In this document: piece by piece, positions 25,376 through 34,812 of the stretch
Layout of the letters: every line of letters begins with the position of its first letter
How positions within the stretch are numbered: the stretch's first letter is position 1
Assembly: GCF_027925445.1 (NCBI RefSeq)
Contig: NZ_AP027149.1
Coordinates: 3,856,501-3,920,500 of the forward strand
Source: Methylocystis bryophila
GTDB lineage: Bacteria > Pseudomonadota > Alphaproteobacteria > Rhizobiales > Beijerinckiaceae
Direction of reading: 5' to 3'
DNA length: 64,000 bases
Made by a program: the position numbers and the translations under genes
Notes under the pieces: model-generated
What the model saw: only the letters and a program-made list of their open reading frames with translations
Database searches by the model: none
What the model was told of the DNA's origin: nothing

Positions 25376-25912
25376 GTCGTTGTCCCCTCTCCATCCCGGC
25401 GCGCGAGCGCGCCTTGTCGGCTTAATTCGCTCTCAGGGCGGATCACGCAAATGTCGACAGACCTTTGCAATCAGAATTCGCTTCAGCAAGCTGATCCAGC
25501 GCGGTTTCCTATCGCTCGAACGCTTTCGCTCGAGTGACAAGCGCGCAAGTGATTCGCGGCCTGCGCCGCTGAGAATAGAGTTAAGACTCCTGCGGCCCCT
25601 AAGCAAAGGGTCGCGACGCGTCATGGCGACGCATCGATGGTCTACGCAGGGCCAAAGCAAGGCGAAACTGTTGCCTCTTTGCAACAGACGAAAAACATTC
25701 TCGCGCTTGCGGTCGTTGCGTTTCAAAGGCCGCTTTTAAGCCATAAACGACGAGCAATTCTCACCCTGTCACAAGCCATTCGGCGACGCGGCGACAACTC
25801 CTGCAGGCTCGGCCTGCAGGTGGCCGGAGTTGCTTTGTCCGACATAGGCCGACGGCGAACGCAGGATCAATTCGTCGCGCTTTCAGCGACGCCAAAGAAG
25901 ACAGAGCCAGCG
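25376..25912. other. Gene-free stretch upstream of exoR-like gene, with half a family A repeat
   Basis: About 540 bp. Positions 25498-25548 match the right half of family A in degraded form (TATCGCTCGAACGCTTTCGC). A perfect 9-bp stem with a 3-nt loop (CCTGCAGGC-TCG-GCCTGCAGG) lies at 25800-25820. An open frame from 25637 continues into the exoR-like gene but contains no signal and no RBS. No promoter is certain. Confidence 0.6.
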
Positions 25913-26788
25913 ATGCTGAGACGACGCGAAGGACAGATATTGGGTGGCGGAGAGCATAGGGGCGCTCTGATCGCGCGTCTCGGCGCTGGCGTGCTCGGCT
26001 TCGCCGCGCTGCTCGCCGTGTTTTCGGCGCCCGCGCCGGCGCTCGATTCCGCCGAGCCGCTCGCCAAGGTCTCGTCTGCGGCGGACAGTGCGAAGAGCCA
26101 GCGCGATGCGCGCGCCGCCACGCGGGAGGTCTCCGAAAGCTCCCGCGACGCCAACGTTTCGATCGAATCGCTGCGCCATGCGGCCGATGGCGGGGAGCCG
26201 CTTGCCGCCTGGAGGCTTGCGCGCATGTATGCGGACGGCGACGGCGTCGCCCGCGACGACCGAAAAGCCTTCGACTATTTCTCCAAGATCGTCGATCGCT
26301 TCGCCAATGACGATCCGAGCCCGGGCGAGCGCTTCATGGTCTCGAACGCCTTCATCGCGCTCGGCGCTTATCTGAGGGACGGCGCGCCCGACGCCGGCAT
26401 CGGCGCCGACCCCGAGCGCGCCATCGATCTTTTCCGCTATGCCGCGACCTTCTTTCGCAGCGCCGACGCGCAATACAGCCTTGGGCGCATGTATCTGGAC
26501 GGCGTCGGCGTGAAAAAGGACGCGCGCCAGGCCATGAGCTGGCTCGGTCTCGCCGCGCGCAAGGGACATACTGGCGCGCAGGCGCTCATGGGCCAGGTGA
26601 TGTTCGAGGGCTCCGCCGAGCGGCCGCGCGGCCTGATGTATCTTTCGCTGGCGCGCGCTGCGGCGGGCGACCATCCGGCGGACAAGTGGATCGTCGAGAT
26701 GCATCAAAAGGCGCTCGCCTCAGCGAGCGAAGCCGACCGCAAGGCCGCTGACGGCATGGTCGAAAGCTATCTCAAGCGCAGGGATTAA
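25913..26788 (+). CDS. ExoR-like exported Sel1-repeat protein
   Basis: 291 residues from the ATG at 25913. A signal peptide ends around APAPALDS. At least three Sel1-type repeats follow (EPLAAWRLARMYADGDGVARDD; AQYSLGRMYLDGVGVKKDAR; AQALMGQVMF). Layout and wording match ExoR of rhizobia, a periplasmic inhibitor of the ExoS/ChvI two-component system that controls exopolysaccharide and motility. The exoS-chvI genes are not nearby, so the name is inferred from similarity of repeat pattern only. A strong hairpin terminator follows at 26807. Confidence 0.75.
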   Translation: MLRRREGQILGGGEHRGALIARLGAGVLGFAALLAVFSAPAPALDSAEPLAKVSSAADSAKSQRDARAATREVSESSRDANVSIESLRHAADGGEPLAAWRLARMYADGDGVARDDRKAFDYFSKIVDRFANDDPSPGERFMVSNAFIALGAYLRDGAPDAGIGADPERAIDLFRYAATFFRSADAQYSLGRMYLDGVGVKKDARQAMSWLGLAARKGHTGAQALMGQVMFEGSAERPRGLMYLSLARAAAGDHPADKWIVEMHQKALASASEADRKAADGMVESYLKRRD

Positions 26789-26806
26789 ACGTTCCTGCCG
26801 ACCGGG

Positions 26807-26845
26807 ACGCGTTCGGATTCGACATCCGAACGCGTTTGTCTCTTC
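26807..26845 (+). terminator. Terminator after exoR-like gene
   Basis: A perfect 12-bp stem ACGCGTTCGGAT / ATCCGAACGCGT (26807-26818, 26824-26835) with a 5-nt loop, followed by TTGTCTCTTCC. It lies 18 nt after the stop and could also serve the convergent alkB gene. Confidence 0.75.
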
Positions 26846-26882
26846 CTCCTGTGGCCTGCGCCTGTCGGCGCCACCAGTTCCG

Positions 26883-27506
26883 TCATGTCACCCGCCGCAG
26901 CGTCAAATTGATGCGCGCGCCTCCCGCTAGCAGCTTAGGCGGGAGAGAAGGCGCCAATGTCGGCAGGATCCTGTCGACGCCGTGAAAGCAAAGCCGCGCC
27001 TCCCCGCCAAGCGCGAGCGCGTCGCCCGAAGACAGCACGAGCGCGGTCGTTTTGTCCGAGCGCTTCCTACCCCCGACGCGAAAACGACAATCGGCGCCGA
27101 GCGAGACCGAGAGGATCGGGGCGGCAAAATCCTTTTCGTCGCGATCCTGATGCAAGCCCATCCTGGCTTCCGGGCCGTAGACGTTGACAAGACAGGCCTG
27201 CGGCAAAAGCGGATAGTCCGTCAGTTGCGCCCAGGCGGAAAGCAGCGTCAGCGGGATCGGCGGCCAGGGCTCTCCCGTCAGCGGATGTCGCGGCTCGTAA
27301 CGATAACCGCCGTCCCTGTCGGAATACCAGCCGAGCTCCCCGCAATTTGTCATGCGCACCGACATGGGGGCGCCCGTCTTCGGCATGGTGGAGGTATAGA
27401 GCGGCGCGGCGGCGATCACCGCAGCGATCTCGCGCGCGAGCGCGAGCTGGGCCTTCGCGTCGAAGAAGCCCCGGTGCAGACTAAGGCCCTCGGGGAGGTC
27501 AGTCAT
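26883..27506 (-). CDS. alkB: AlkB-type 2-oxoglutarate/Fe(II) dioxygenase (DNA repair)
   Basis: 207 residues from the ATG at 27506. The iron ligands are His119 and Asp121 (MGLHQDRDE) and His175 (CFHGVDRI), with the 2-oxoglutarate-binding Arg in RINLTLRR. These mark a canonical AlkB that oxidatively removes N1-methyladenine and N3-methylcytosine lesions. Length fits the E. coli protein (216). Upstream in-frame ATGs at 27557 and 27644 would extend the N terminus without a better RBS. The gap to selO (about 220 bp) holds no recognisable gene. Confidence 0.92.
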   Translation of the reverse strand: MTDLPEGLSLHRGFFDAKAQLALAREIAAVIAAAPLYTSTMPKTGAPMSVRMTNCGELGWYSDRDGGYRYEPRHPLTGEPWPPIPLTLLSAWAQLTDYPLLPQACLVNVYGPEARMGLHQDRDEKDFAAPILSVSLGADCRFRVGGRKRSDKTTALVLSSGDALALGGEARLCFHGVDRILPTLAPSLPPKLLAGGARINLTLRRVT

Positions 27507-27725
27507 TGCTCCGCGCGGGCTCTCCCGCCCGAGTCTCTGAAGCGGCTTACAGCTCATGGCGGCGAGCATGGCGAGCGGCCGATCTGTGTCAAGGACGGCG
27601 CTGCGCGCCGCCGCCGAAGGCGGTCGCGAAGCGATCCTTGACAAAGACCGATCCGCCTCGCCGAAAATGCTCCGCCAAGAGATGTAAAGTGCAGTGCGAG
27701 CTGCCCTATCAGCTCGCCAACCTTC

Positions 27726-29195
27726 TCACCCGTATTGCGAAGGAGGGTTAGGCTGGAAGTCGGGAGCGTCGCCTTCCACGGACTTCAGCGCCCGCCGCAT
27801 CTCGTCGATCCGCCTGAGCTTCTCATGCAGCGGCCCCCAATCGTCGCGCTCGGAGATCGCGCTCCAGATGGACTCGACCTCGTCGATCAGCATGTCGCAG
27901 GGCGCTTCTCTCGCGAAATAGGGATGGTCGAGGCGGCAGGCGGGGCTCGGCTCATGCTCCGCGAGAGCCGTGCGGAAAAGGTCGAACTCGGGGCCCGCAT
28001 AATAAGCCGTCGCGAGACTAGACTTCGCGCGTTCGACGCTCGCGAGCCCGCCGCGCCAGTCGAAGAACATTTGCGCGAAGGGCGCGCGCGAGGCGATCAT
28101 GAAATCGACGAAGGCCTTGGCGAGACGCGCGTCGGCCTCCTCGCCCGCCGAGACGAGGCCGAGACGCGCAAGAAGGGCCTCGCGAAAGGCGGCGCGGACG
28201 AGGAGGTGATAGCGCTCGACCGCCTTTTCGGCCGCGGAGAGGCCGACGAAAGGCAGCAGACATTCGGCGAAGCGCGCCAGGTTCCAGGCGATGGCGCCCG
28301 GCTGCCGGCCGAAGGAGTAGAGGCCCGACGGGTCGAAATAGGCGGCGGTGAATTGCGCGTCCCAGGAGGGCGCGAAGCGCCAGGGGCCATAGTCGAAGCT
28401 TTCGCCAGTGATATTGATGTTGTCGCTGTTCAGCACGCCATGCACGAAACCCGCGCACATGTAGGAGCCGGCAAGCCGCGCGACCCGCGCCGTCACGGCT
28501 TCCAGAAGGGCCGTGGGACGTCGCGTGGCTGGCTCCGCGAGAATGTCCTCGAAATATTGGGCGATCACATATTCGACGAGCCGCCCGACCGCGGCGCTGT
28601 CCTCGAGGAAGGCCAGACGCTGGAAAGTGCCGATGCGGATATGGGAATGCGAGAGGCGCACGAGCACGCTCGAGCGCGTCGGCGAGGGCTCGTCGCCGCG
28701 CATGAGCGCTTCGCCCGTCTCCACCAGGCTGAAGCTTTTCGAGGTGTCGACGCCGAGCGCCTCGAGCATCTCGGTCGCGAGGATTTCGCGCACGCCGCCT
28801 TTCAGCGTGAGCCTGCCGTCGCCTTGGCGCGACCAGGGGGTCTGGCCGCTGCCCTTGGTGCCGAGATCGAGAAGACGCCGGTCCTTGAGATCGCGCAATT
28901 GCGCGAAGAGAAAACCCCGTCCGTCGCCGAGATCGGGATTATAGGAGCGAAACTGATGGCCGTGATAACGCAGCGCCAGGGGTTTGGGAAACGCGCCCGG
29001 CAGCGGCTGGAAACTGCCAAAATGCTCGACCCATTCCGCGTCGGTGAGCTGCTCGAGGCCGACGCGCGCGGCCCAACGCTGGTTGCGATAGCGCAGATCA
29101 TGTTTTGGAAACTGCGCCGGCGCCACCTCGTCGAAGAAGCCTTCGCCGAGCGTCGCATGCAACGTCTCGGCGCGAAAGAGCGGGGATGGCGGCAT
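27726..29195 (-). CDS. selO: Protein adenylyltransferase SelO (YdiU)
   Basis: 489 residues of the SelO pseudokinase family, which transfers AMP to Ser/Thr/Tyr of proteins. Seen: RYRNQRWAAR, LRYHGHQFRSYNPDLGDGRG, LGTKGSGQTPWSR with the flipped-ATP Lys, GVREILATEMLEALGV, and FVHGVLNSDNINITGESFDYGPW with the DNxNxxG metal site. The bacterial C-terminal end lacks selenocysteine, as expected. The ATG at 29195 has GAGGT 11 nt upstream; a longer reading to 29321 overlaps the upstream neighbour. It lies 86 nt after the small secreted protein gene. Confidence 0.95.
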   Translation of the reverse strand: MPPSPLFRAETLHATLGEGFFDEVAPAQFPKHDLRYRNQRWAARVGLEQLTDAEWVEHFGSFQPLPGAFPKPLALRYHGHQFRSYNPDLGDGRGFLFAQLRDLKDRRLLDLGTKGSGQTPWSRQGDGRLTLKGGVREILATEMLEALGVDTSKSFSLVETGEALMRGDEPSPTRSSVLVRLSHSHIRIGTFQRLAFLEDSAAVGRLVEYVIAQYFEDILAEPATRRPTALLEAVTARVARLAGSYMCAGFVHGVLNSDNINITGESFDYGPWRFAPSWDAQFTAAYFDPSGLYSFGRQPGAIAWNLARFAECLLPFVGLSAAEKAVERYHLLVRAAFREALLARLGLVSAGEEADARLAKAFVDFMIASRAPFAQMFFDWRGGLASVERAKSSLATAYYAGPEFDLFRTALAEHEPSPACRLDHPYFAREAPCDMLIDEVESIWSAISERDDWGPLHEKLRRIDEMRRALKSVEGDAPDFQPNPPSQYG

Positions 29196-29281
29196 TGATT
29201 TTCTATACCTCAGGGCTTGCGGCGAAGAGCGGAGCAATTTGCGCGCCGCTCTGCGTCCGTCGTAACCGCGAGGGCGCCGCC

Positions 29282-29764
29282 TCAGTACCCGTAGTAACGA
29301 TACGTGTAGGGCGAGTACCACCAGCCGGAGGTATAGATCACGGGTTGGACTTCGACTACTGGGGCGACATAGACGACAGGCGCGGCGTAATAGACCGGCT
29401 CATAGGCCGGCGGCGCGACATAGTCGGAGGCTACGATGCAGCTGCCGCGGCAACCGTCGCGGGGGTCGCAGGCAGAGGACGCCACGCAGTCTTCGTAAGC
29501 GACGCGGCGGGGAGCCACGTCGCAGTCGGACGCGACGACGTCGTCGTCGCGATAGGCGCGGCGGGGCGAGACGTCGTCGTCAGAGGCCACGACGCAATCG
29601 TCGCGATGCGCCCGACGCCAGCTCTTGCGCCAAGCATGGTGACTGCCGTGGTGCGCGCGCCAGCCGCAGCCCCTGACCCCGGCGTCGGCCTGACCGGAAT
29701 AAACAAGCGCTCCCACGCCGAGCGCAGTCGCCGCCAGAAGAAATTTTAAGCTTCTGACTGTCAT
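29282..29764 (-). CDS. Small exported Cys/Asp-repeat protein of unknown function
   Basis: 160 residues. GGAGG lies just before a double ATG (29767, 29764); the second fits best. A signal peptide (LKFLLAATALGVGALVYSGQADA) precedes a His/Trp/Arg-rich piece, then imprecise repeats of the form RDDxVVASDxDVxPRR (three to four units) with Cys, then a Tyr/Pro/Val-rich tail ending YTYRYYGY. No family recognised. Low-complexity, possibly cell-surface or matrix protein. The RxxDD repeats with Cys suggest metal binding or disulfide cross-links. Confidence 0.68.
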   Translation of the reverse strand: MTVRSLKFLLAATALGVGALVYSGQADAGVRGCGWRAHHGSHHAWRKSWRRAHRDDCVVASDDDVSPRRAYRDDDVVASDCDVAPRRVAYEDCVASSACDPRDGCRGSCIVASDYVAPPAYEPVYYAAPVVYVAPVVEVQPVIYTSGWWYSPYTYRYYGY

Positions 29765-29942
29765 CATCCCCTCCACAATCATGCTAACAGCGAGCCGAGC
29801 GAACACCCGAGGACTCTCGTCGCGACCGACTCGCCTCTCGACAAGAACCACTTACGAAACTCGCGCCCGGCTAAGAACTGTCAATGCCCGGTTCTGAAAG
29901 ATCGCCGGCGGCGCCCGTCCCCGGCGATCGGCCGGACCGCAA

Positions 29943-30058
29943 GCGCGTGTCGCTTGCGAAAAGGTGAAAACCGGTTTTTCGCACGAATCGCGCTCTAAGA
30001 TTTTAGAATCGATCGCCTTATCCGCGTTTGAGCGATTCCGCTAAGTCTCAGCGTGATC
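29943..30058. repeat. Family B intergenic repeat, copy 2 (diverged)
   Basis: GCTTGCGAAAAGGTGAAAACC ... GCACGAATCGCGCTCT, then GAATCGATCG ... CAGCGTGATC. The arms have accumulated several mismatches, so this is an older copy. It lies in the gap between two divergent genes. Confidence 0.8.
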
Positions 30059-30137
30059 TCATGTCATTGCGGCGTCGCCGAACTCCCCCAAACGGTTCTC
30101 CTTCTTGATTGTCCCAGCCTGAGAGAGCGCGCCGATC

Positions 30138-31721
30138 GTGAACGACAAAACCGAACCCTCGCGCCGATTTCTGATCCAGGCCGCGGGGATGTCGCCCGTC
30201 GCGCTCGCGTTGTTCGTCTCCTCCGTCCAGGCTGAGGCTTTTCCACCTGCGACACAAAAGGCGAGCGGGGGCGCTCCGGCGCTGGAGGCGGTCTGTGGAC
30301 TGCATCTGCAATTTGGCGCCGACGCATCCACGGAAATGGTGCTCTCCTGGCACAGCCTGGCGCCCGTCCGAAACGCGCGGGTCCTTCTCGGCGCCGCCGA
30401 CGGCAAGCTCCAACAAGTGGCGCCGGCGGAACAAGCCGACTACACCGACGGCAAGTCGAACCGGAGGATATTCGTCTATCACGCACGGCTGCGCGCCCTG
30501 AGTCCCGACACGGCCTATCTTTACGCCGCGCTGCACGACGGCGCGGAGCCCGCGTTCTCGACCTTCCGCACCGCGCCACGCGGGCGTTCCGCTTTCACCT
30601 TCACCAGTTTTGGCGATCAGGGCACCCCGACCCTCGGCAGGGAGCTCACGCTGGCTGACGGCGCTGCGCCTCCCCGCAAGATTTTCGTCAACGACAATCT
30701 CGGTTCGCCAGCCGCCGCCGACGCCACCCTCGGGGTCGAGCGCATCCAGCCGCTTTTCCATCTGCTCAATGGCGATCTCTGCTACGCCAACATCGCCGAA
30801 GATCGGGTGCGGAGCTGGTGGGATTTTTGGGAGAACAACTCACGCAGCGCCCGCAACCGCCCCTGGATGCCTTGCGCGGGCAACCATGAGAACGAGCTCG
30901 GCAATGGACCGATCGGCTACCGGGCTTATCAAACCTATTTCTCGCTGCCCGACGCCGCTGGCCAAACCGATCTGACCCGCGGTCTCTGGTATGCTTTCAC
31001 GGCGGGCTCGGTCCGCGTGATCAGCCTCGCCAACGACGACATCGCATACCAGGACGGCGGAAATTCCTATGTGCGCGGCTATTCCCTGGGGGCGCAGAAA
31101 GCCTGGCTCGAGCAGGAGCTCGCGGAGACGCGCGCCAACCGCGACATCGACTGGATCGTCGTCTGCATGCACCAAGTGGCGATCTCCACCGCCGACAAAT
31201 TCAATGGCGCGGACCTCGGCGTGCGCGAGGAATGGCTGCCGTTGTTCGATAAATACAATGTCGATCTGGTGGTTTGCGGTCACGAGCACCATTACGAGCG
31301 CTCTCATCCCCTACGCGGTCGTGAGGAGAACCGCACCCTCACGCCAAAGCCCGCGAGCCTTACGACCGATGTGGTGGACACCAGCCAGGGCGCCGTCCAT
31401 ATGGTGATCGGCGGCGGCGGAACATCGGCGCCGTCCAACACGCTGCTTTTCGATCCTCCGGCCTGCCGGGTGATTGTCTCCGTCGGCGCGCCGGACCCCA
31501 CGACGGGGAAGAGGCTGCCGGTCTATGTGATGGAAGGCGCGCCTTGGTCGGCCGTGCGCAACGCCGGCCACGCCTATGGATTTGCGGCTTTCACCGTCGA
31601 CCCGGGCGCCGAGCCTGGCGGCCTGACGCGCATGCGCGTCGTCTATTACGACGTGAGGGGTCCCGGCGGCATGATGACGCCTTTCGAGTCCTTCACGCTC
31701 GAGCGGCCGCGCCGAGACTGA
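30138..31721 (+). CDS. Tat-exported purple acid phosphatase-like metallophosphoesterase
   Basis: 527 residues. A twin-arginine signal SRRFLIQ (residues 8-14) precedes a hydrophobic stretch. A fibronectin-like N-terminal part (DASTEMVLSWHS ... TAYLYAAL) leads to the metallophosphoesterase core: FGDQG, NGDLCY, AGNHEN, VCMHQVA and CGHEHHYERSHP, all metal-site motifs of purple acid phosphatases. The C-terminal part carries VIGGGGT. It probably hydrolyses phosphomonoesters in the periplasm after folding in the cytoplasm. The start is GTG at 30138. A terminator follows at 31750. Confidence 0.9.
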   Translation: MNDKTEPSRRFLIQAAGMSPVALALFVSSVQAEAFPPATQKASGGAPALEAVCGLHLQFGADASTEMVLSWHSLAPVRNARVLLGAADGKLQQVAPAEQADYTDGKSNRRIFVYHARLRALSPDTAYLYAALHDGAEPAFSTFRTAPRGRSAFTFTSFGDQGTPTLGRELTLADGAAPPRKIFVNDNLGSPAAADATLGVERIQPLFHLLNGDLCYANIAEDRVRSWWDFWENNSRSARNRPWMPCAGNHENELGNGPIGYRAYQTYFSLPDAAGQTDLTRGLWYAFTAGSVRVISLANDDIAYQDGGNSYVRGYSLGAQKAWLEQELAETRANRDIDWIVVCMHQVAISTADKFNGADLGVREEWLPLFDKYNVDLVVCGHEHHYERSHPLRGREENRTLTPKPASLTTDVVDTSQGAVHMVIGGGGTSAPSNTLLFDPPACRVIVSVGAPDPTTGKRLPVYVMEGAPWSAVRNAGHAYGFAAFTVDPGAEPGGLTRMRVVYYDVRGPGGMMTPFESFTLERPRRD

Positions 31722-31749
31722 ATAGCGGTCGGAGATTCAAAGGCAAAAA

Positions 31750-31770
31750 AGGCGGCCTTGCGGGCCGCCT
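31750..31770. terminator. Bidirectional terminator between metallophosphoesterase and glnA
   Basis: AGGCGGCC / GGCCGCCT stem of 8 bp with loop TTGCG, flanked by AAAAA on the left and TTTCGCGTTT on the right. It lies 28 nt after one stop codon and 29 nt before the other, so it can stop transcription from both sides. Confidence 0.8.
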
Positions 31771-31799
31771 TTCGCGTTTGCCAGATCTGAAGCTAGGCC

Positions 31800-33209
31800 T
31801 CAGTAGCTGTAATACATGTCGTACTCGACCGGATGCGGCGCCATCTCGAAGCGATAGACGTCCTGATACTTCAGGTCGATGTAGCTCTCGATGAAGTCCT
31901 TGCTGAACACGTCGCCCTTGGTGAGGAAGTCGTGGTCGGCCTTCAGGCTGTCCAACGCCTCGCGCAGCGAGCCGCAAACCGTCGGGATCGCCTTCAGCTC
32001 TTCCGGCGGCAGGTCGTAGAGGTCCTTGTCGGCCGGCTGGCCCGGATCGATCTTGTTCAGGATGCCGTCGAGACCGGCCATCAGCATCGCCGCGAAGGCG
32101 AGATAGGGATTCGCGGTCGGATCGGGGAAACGCACCTCGATGCGCTTCGCCTTCGGGCTCGTCACATAGGGGATACGGCAAGAGGCCGAACGGTTGCGCG
32201 ACGAATAGGCGAGCAGCACCGGCGCCTCAAAGCCCGGGACGAGACGCTTGTAGGAGTTCGTCGAGGGATTGGTGAAGGCGTTGAGCGCCTTGGCGTGCTT
32301 GATGATGCCGCCGATATACCACAGGCACTCCTGGCTGAGCCCGGCGTATTTGTCGCCGGCCATCACCGGCTTGCCGCCCTTCCAGATCGACTGATGCACG
32401 TGCATGCCCGAGCCGTTGTCGCCGTAAACCGGCTTCGGCATGAAGGTCGCCGACTTGCCGTAGGAATTGGCGACCTGATGGATCGCATATTTGTAGATCT
32501 GCAGGTGGTCGGCGACCGTGACCAGGGAGGCGAACTTCAGGCCCAGCTCGTGCTGCGCGGAAGCGACCTCATGGTGGTGCTTTTCCACCGCGACGCCCAT
32601 CTGCGCCATCGCCGCGAGCATCTCGCCGCGCATGTCCTGCGCCGAGTCGACCGGCGGAACCGGGAAATAGCCGCCCTTGGTGCGCACGCGGTGGCCGAGG
32701 TTGCCGCCCTCATAGGCCGTGTCGGAATTGCTCGGGAGCTCCGTCGAGTCGACGGTGAAGCCGGTGTTGTAGGGATCGGCGGAGAAGCGCACGTCGTCGA
32801 AGACGAAGAATTCGGCCTCGGGGCCGAAATAGGCGACGTCGCCAATGCCGGTCGACTTCAGATAGTCCTCGGCCTTGCGGGCGATGCCGCGCGGATCGCG
32901 GTTATAGCGATGGCCGGTGGTCGGCTCGACGACGTCGCAGACGAGCACGAGCGTCGCAGCAGCGAAGAAGGGGTCCTGCGTCGCAGTGTCGAAATCCGGC
33001 ATGAGCAGCATGTCGGACTCGTTGATCGCCTTCCAGCCGGCGATCGAGGAGCCGTCGAAGGCGATCCCCTCGTTCAGCGCGTCGGCGTCGAGGACGGAAA
33101 CGTCGAAAGTCACATGCTGCCACTTGCCGCGCGGGTCGGTGAAGCGGAAATCGACATATTTAATGTCGTTGTCTTTGATCTGCTTGATGACGTCGTTTGC
33201 GGTGCTCAT
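31800..33209 (-). CDS. glnA: Glutamine synthetase type I
   Basis: 469 residues, exactly the usual GSI length, from the ATG at 33209 (MSTANDVIKQIKDND) with GAGGG 9 nt upstream; a much longer reading to 33452 is rejected. Seen: FDGSSIAGW, EAEFFVFDD, the HVHQS block GSGMHVHQS, NRSASCRIP, and the adenylylation site Tyr398 in DLYDLPPEE (Tyr397 in E. coli). It condenses ammonia and glutamate in the cytoplasm and is likely controlled by GlnE adenylylation and PII. It lies 91 nt downstream of glnB, the standard alphaproteobacterial order. Confidence 0.97.
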   Translation of the reverse strand: MSTANDVIKQIKDNDIKYVDFRFTDPRGKWQHVTFDVSVLDADALNEGIAFDGSSIAGWKAINESDMLLMPDFDTATQDPFFAAATLVLVCDVVEPTTGHRYNRDPRGIARKAEDYLKSTGIGDVAYFGPEAEFFVFDDVRFSADPYNTGFTVDSTELPSNSDTAYEGGNLGHRVRTKGGYFPVPPVDSAQDMRGEMLAAMAQMGVAVEKHHHEVASAQHELGLKFASLVTVADHLQIYKYAIHQVANSYGKSATFMPKPVYGDNGSGMHVHQSIWKGGKPVMAGDKYAGLSQECLWYIGGIIKHAKALNAFTNPSTNSYKRLVPGFEAPVLLAYSSRNRSASCRIPYVTSPKAKRIEVRFPDPTANPYLAFAAMLMAGLDGILNKIDPGQPADKDLYDLPPEELKAIPTVCGSLREALDSLKADHDFLTKGDVFSKDFIESYIDLKYQDVYRFEMAPHPVEYDMYYSY

Positions 33210-33300
33210 GTCGATGAACCCTCTTCTCTCTTTCCCCGAAGTTTTGGTCAGAGCGCGCGAAGTCGCGATGTCGATTGGTCGATTGCTAAGGGTAGCCGCG

Positions 33301-33639
33301 CTAGAGCGCGTCCGTTCCGGTCTCGCCCGTGCGGATCCGGATCGCGCCTTCGACATTGGAGACGAAAATCTTGCCGTCTCCGATGCGGCCCGTCTGCGCG
33401 GCCTTGCGAATGGCCTCGACCGCGCGCTCGACTGCCTCGTCCGCAAGGACAATCTCGATTTTCACCTTGGGAAGGAAATCGACGACATATTCCGCGCCGC
33501 GGTACAATTCGGTGTGACCCTTCTGACGACCAAAGCCCTTTGCCTCGGTGACCGTGATTCCTTGCAGCCCGGCAGCCTGCAAGGCTTCCTTCACTTCATC
33601 GAGCTTGAACGGCTTAATGATCGCCTCGACTTTCTTCAT
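33301..33639 (-). CDS. glnB: Nitrogen regulatory PII protein GlnB
   Basis: 112 residues with the T-loop Tyr51 (ELYRGAEYVVDFLP) and the nucleotide-binding GRIGDGKIFV. It differs from GlnK at 3501 in about a third of positions. Its place before glnA marks it as GlnB, which integrates 2-oxoglutarate and energy to control GlnE/GlnA and NtrB. GAGGTGGA lies directly before the ATG. No RpoN site was found upstream, in contrast to glnK. Confidence 0.96.
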   Translation of the reverse strand: MKKVEAIIKPFKLDEVKEALQAAGLQGITVTEAKGFGRQKGHTELYRGAEYVVDFLPKVKIEIVLADEAVERAVEAIRKAAQTGRIGDGKIFVSNVEGAIRIRTGETGTDAL

Positions 33640-33817
33640 TCCACCTCATCCTGCTCGCGCTCGGCTCTAGCGTCCCAATGCGGCGGCGCCCGAAGCCTCG
33701 GGGCTCATACCACTTGCCGAACTGTTACGCTATGGTCAAAGTTTCGGCGCCAGGCGCGCCCAACAGGACGGGTTCGCTGCCCAAGATGCCGGCGCCGACC
33801 TGAATAACCCAGCGGAC

Positions 33818-34678
33818 TCAATCGCCGGAAACAACGGGGAGGTCGGCGCGCGCTCCCCATTCCGACCAGGACCCGTCATAGACGGTCGCCGCGCCATGGC
33901 CGCAGGCCGCGAGCGCGAGACTTAAGATCGCGGCGCTGAGCCCCGAGCCGCAGCTCGCGATGACTTTGCCGTTGGGGTCGAAGCCGGCGGCCGCGAATTC
34001 GGCCTCGAGCGCTTCCCGATCCTTGAGCGCGCCCTTCTCGACAAGCCCGTTCCACGGGAGATTGCGCGCGCCCGGCATATGGCCGGAACGCAGGCCTGCC
34101 CGCGGCTCCGCCGCCAAGCCCTTGAACCGCTCCGCCGAGCGCACGTCCACGACCTCGGCGGATCGGCTCTCGAGCGCCGCCAGCACGTCGCGCGCATCGG
34201 CGACGAGGGCATGGTCGAGGCGCGCCGTGAAATGGGCCTTCGGCCTCGGCGTCTCGCGTTGCTGCAAGGGCCGCCCCTCGGCGATCCATTTCGGCAGGCC
34301 GCCCGCGAGAACTGCAACCTCCGAGCAGCCGAAAACCCGTAGCGTCCACCATAGGCGGGGCGCCGAGAAGAGGCCGAGGCTGTCATAGACGACGGCGCGC
34401 ATGCCGGAGCCAAAGCCCATCTCGCTCATCGCGGCCGCAAAAGCGACCGGATCGGGGAGCATATGCGGCAGATCGGTCGAGTGGTCGGCGACGCCGTCGA
34501 TGTCGAAAAAGACGGCGCCGGGGATGTGCCCTTCGAGATATTCGGCGCGCGCGTTCCGGCCGGCGTTGGGCATATGCCAGGAGGCGTCAAAAATGCGCAG
34601 ATCCGGCTGTTCGAGGCGCTCCGCAAGCCATTCCGTCGAGACAAACAGTTTTTCGGGATCGACGGCGTTGTGCGACAT
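33818..34678 (-). CDS. sseA: 3-mercaptopyruvate sulfurtransferase (two rhodanese domains)
   Basis: 286 residues. An inactive N-terminal rhodanese domain (VSTEWLAERL ... FDASWHMPNAGRNARAEYLEGHIPGAVFFDID) precedes an active C-terminal one with the catalytic Cys243 in ASCGSGLSA; the CGSGVTA-type loop is typical of MST rather than thiosulfate sulfurtransferase. It transfers sulfur from 3-mercaptopyruvate to thiols or cyanide. It stands alone between glnB and a divergent YkgJ gene. Confidence 0.92.
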   Translation of the reverse strand: MSHNAVDPEKLFVSTEWLAERLEQPDLRIFDASWHMPNAGRNARAEYLEGHIPGAVFFDIDGVADHSTDLPHMLPDPVAFAAAMSEMGFGSGMRAVVYDSLGLFSAPRLWWTLRVFGCSEVAVLAGGLPKWIAEGRPLQQRETPRPKAHFTARLDHALVADARDVLAALESRSAEVVDVRSAERFKGLAAEPRAGLRSGHMPGARNLPWNGLVEKGALKDREALEAEFAAAGFDPNGKVIASCGSGLSAAILSLALAACGHGAATVYDGSWSEWGARADLPVVSGD

Positions 34679-34812
34679 CAGGCTTCTCCGGCGTTCTTGG
34701 GCTTATCCGCGCCTCGCGCGGGAGAGTCTATATTGCTTCCCGGCCCATTGTCGGCACAATAGGAGAAATCCGATTCGACCCGTCGAAGCGGCGTGTGTGT
34801 AGGAAAACAGTC

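Noticed and set aside
25637..25912. N-terminal extension of the exoR-like protein
   Set aside because: The extension would place residues before the signal peptide and has no RBS; ATG 25913 restores a normal signal sequence.
31722..33452. Long N-terminal version of GlnA starting at 33452
   Set aside because: It would overlap glnB and add residues absent from GSI; the ATG at 33209 gives the standard length of 469.
33640..33780. RpoN or sigma-70 promoter for glnB-glnA
   Set aside because: TTGACC and TGGTAT are 21 nt apart, too far, and no GG-N10-GC element was found.
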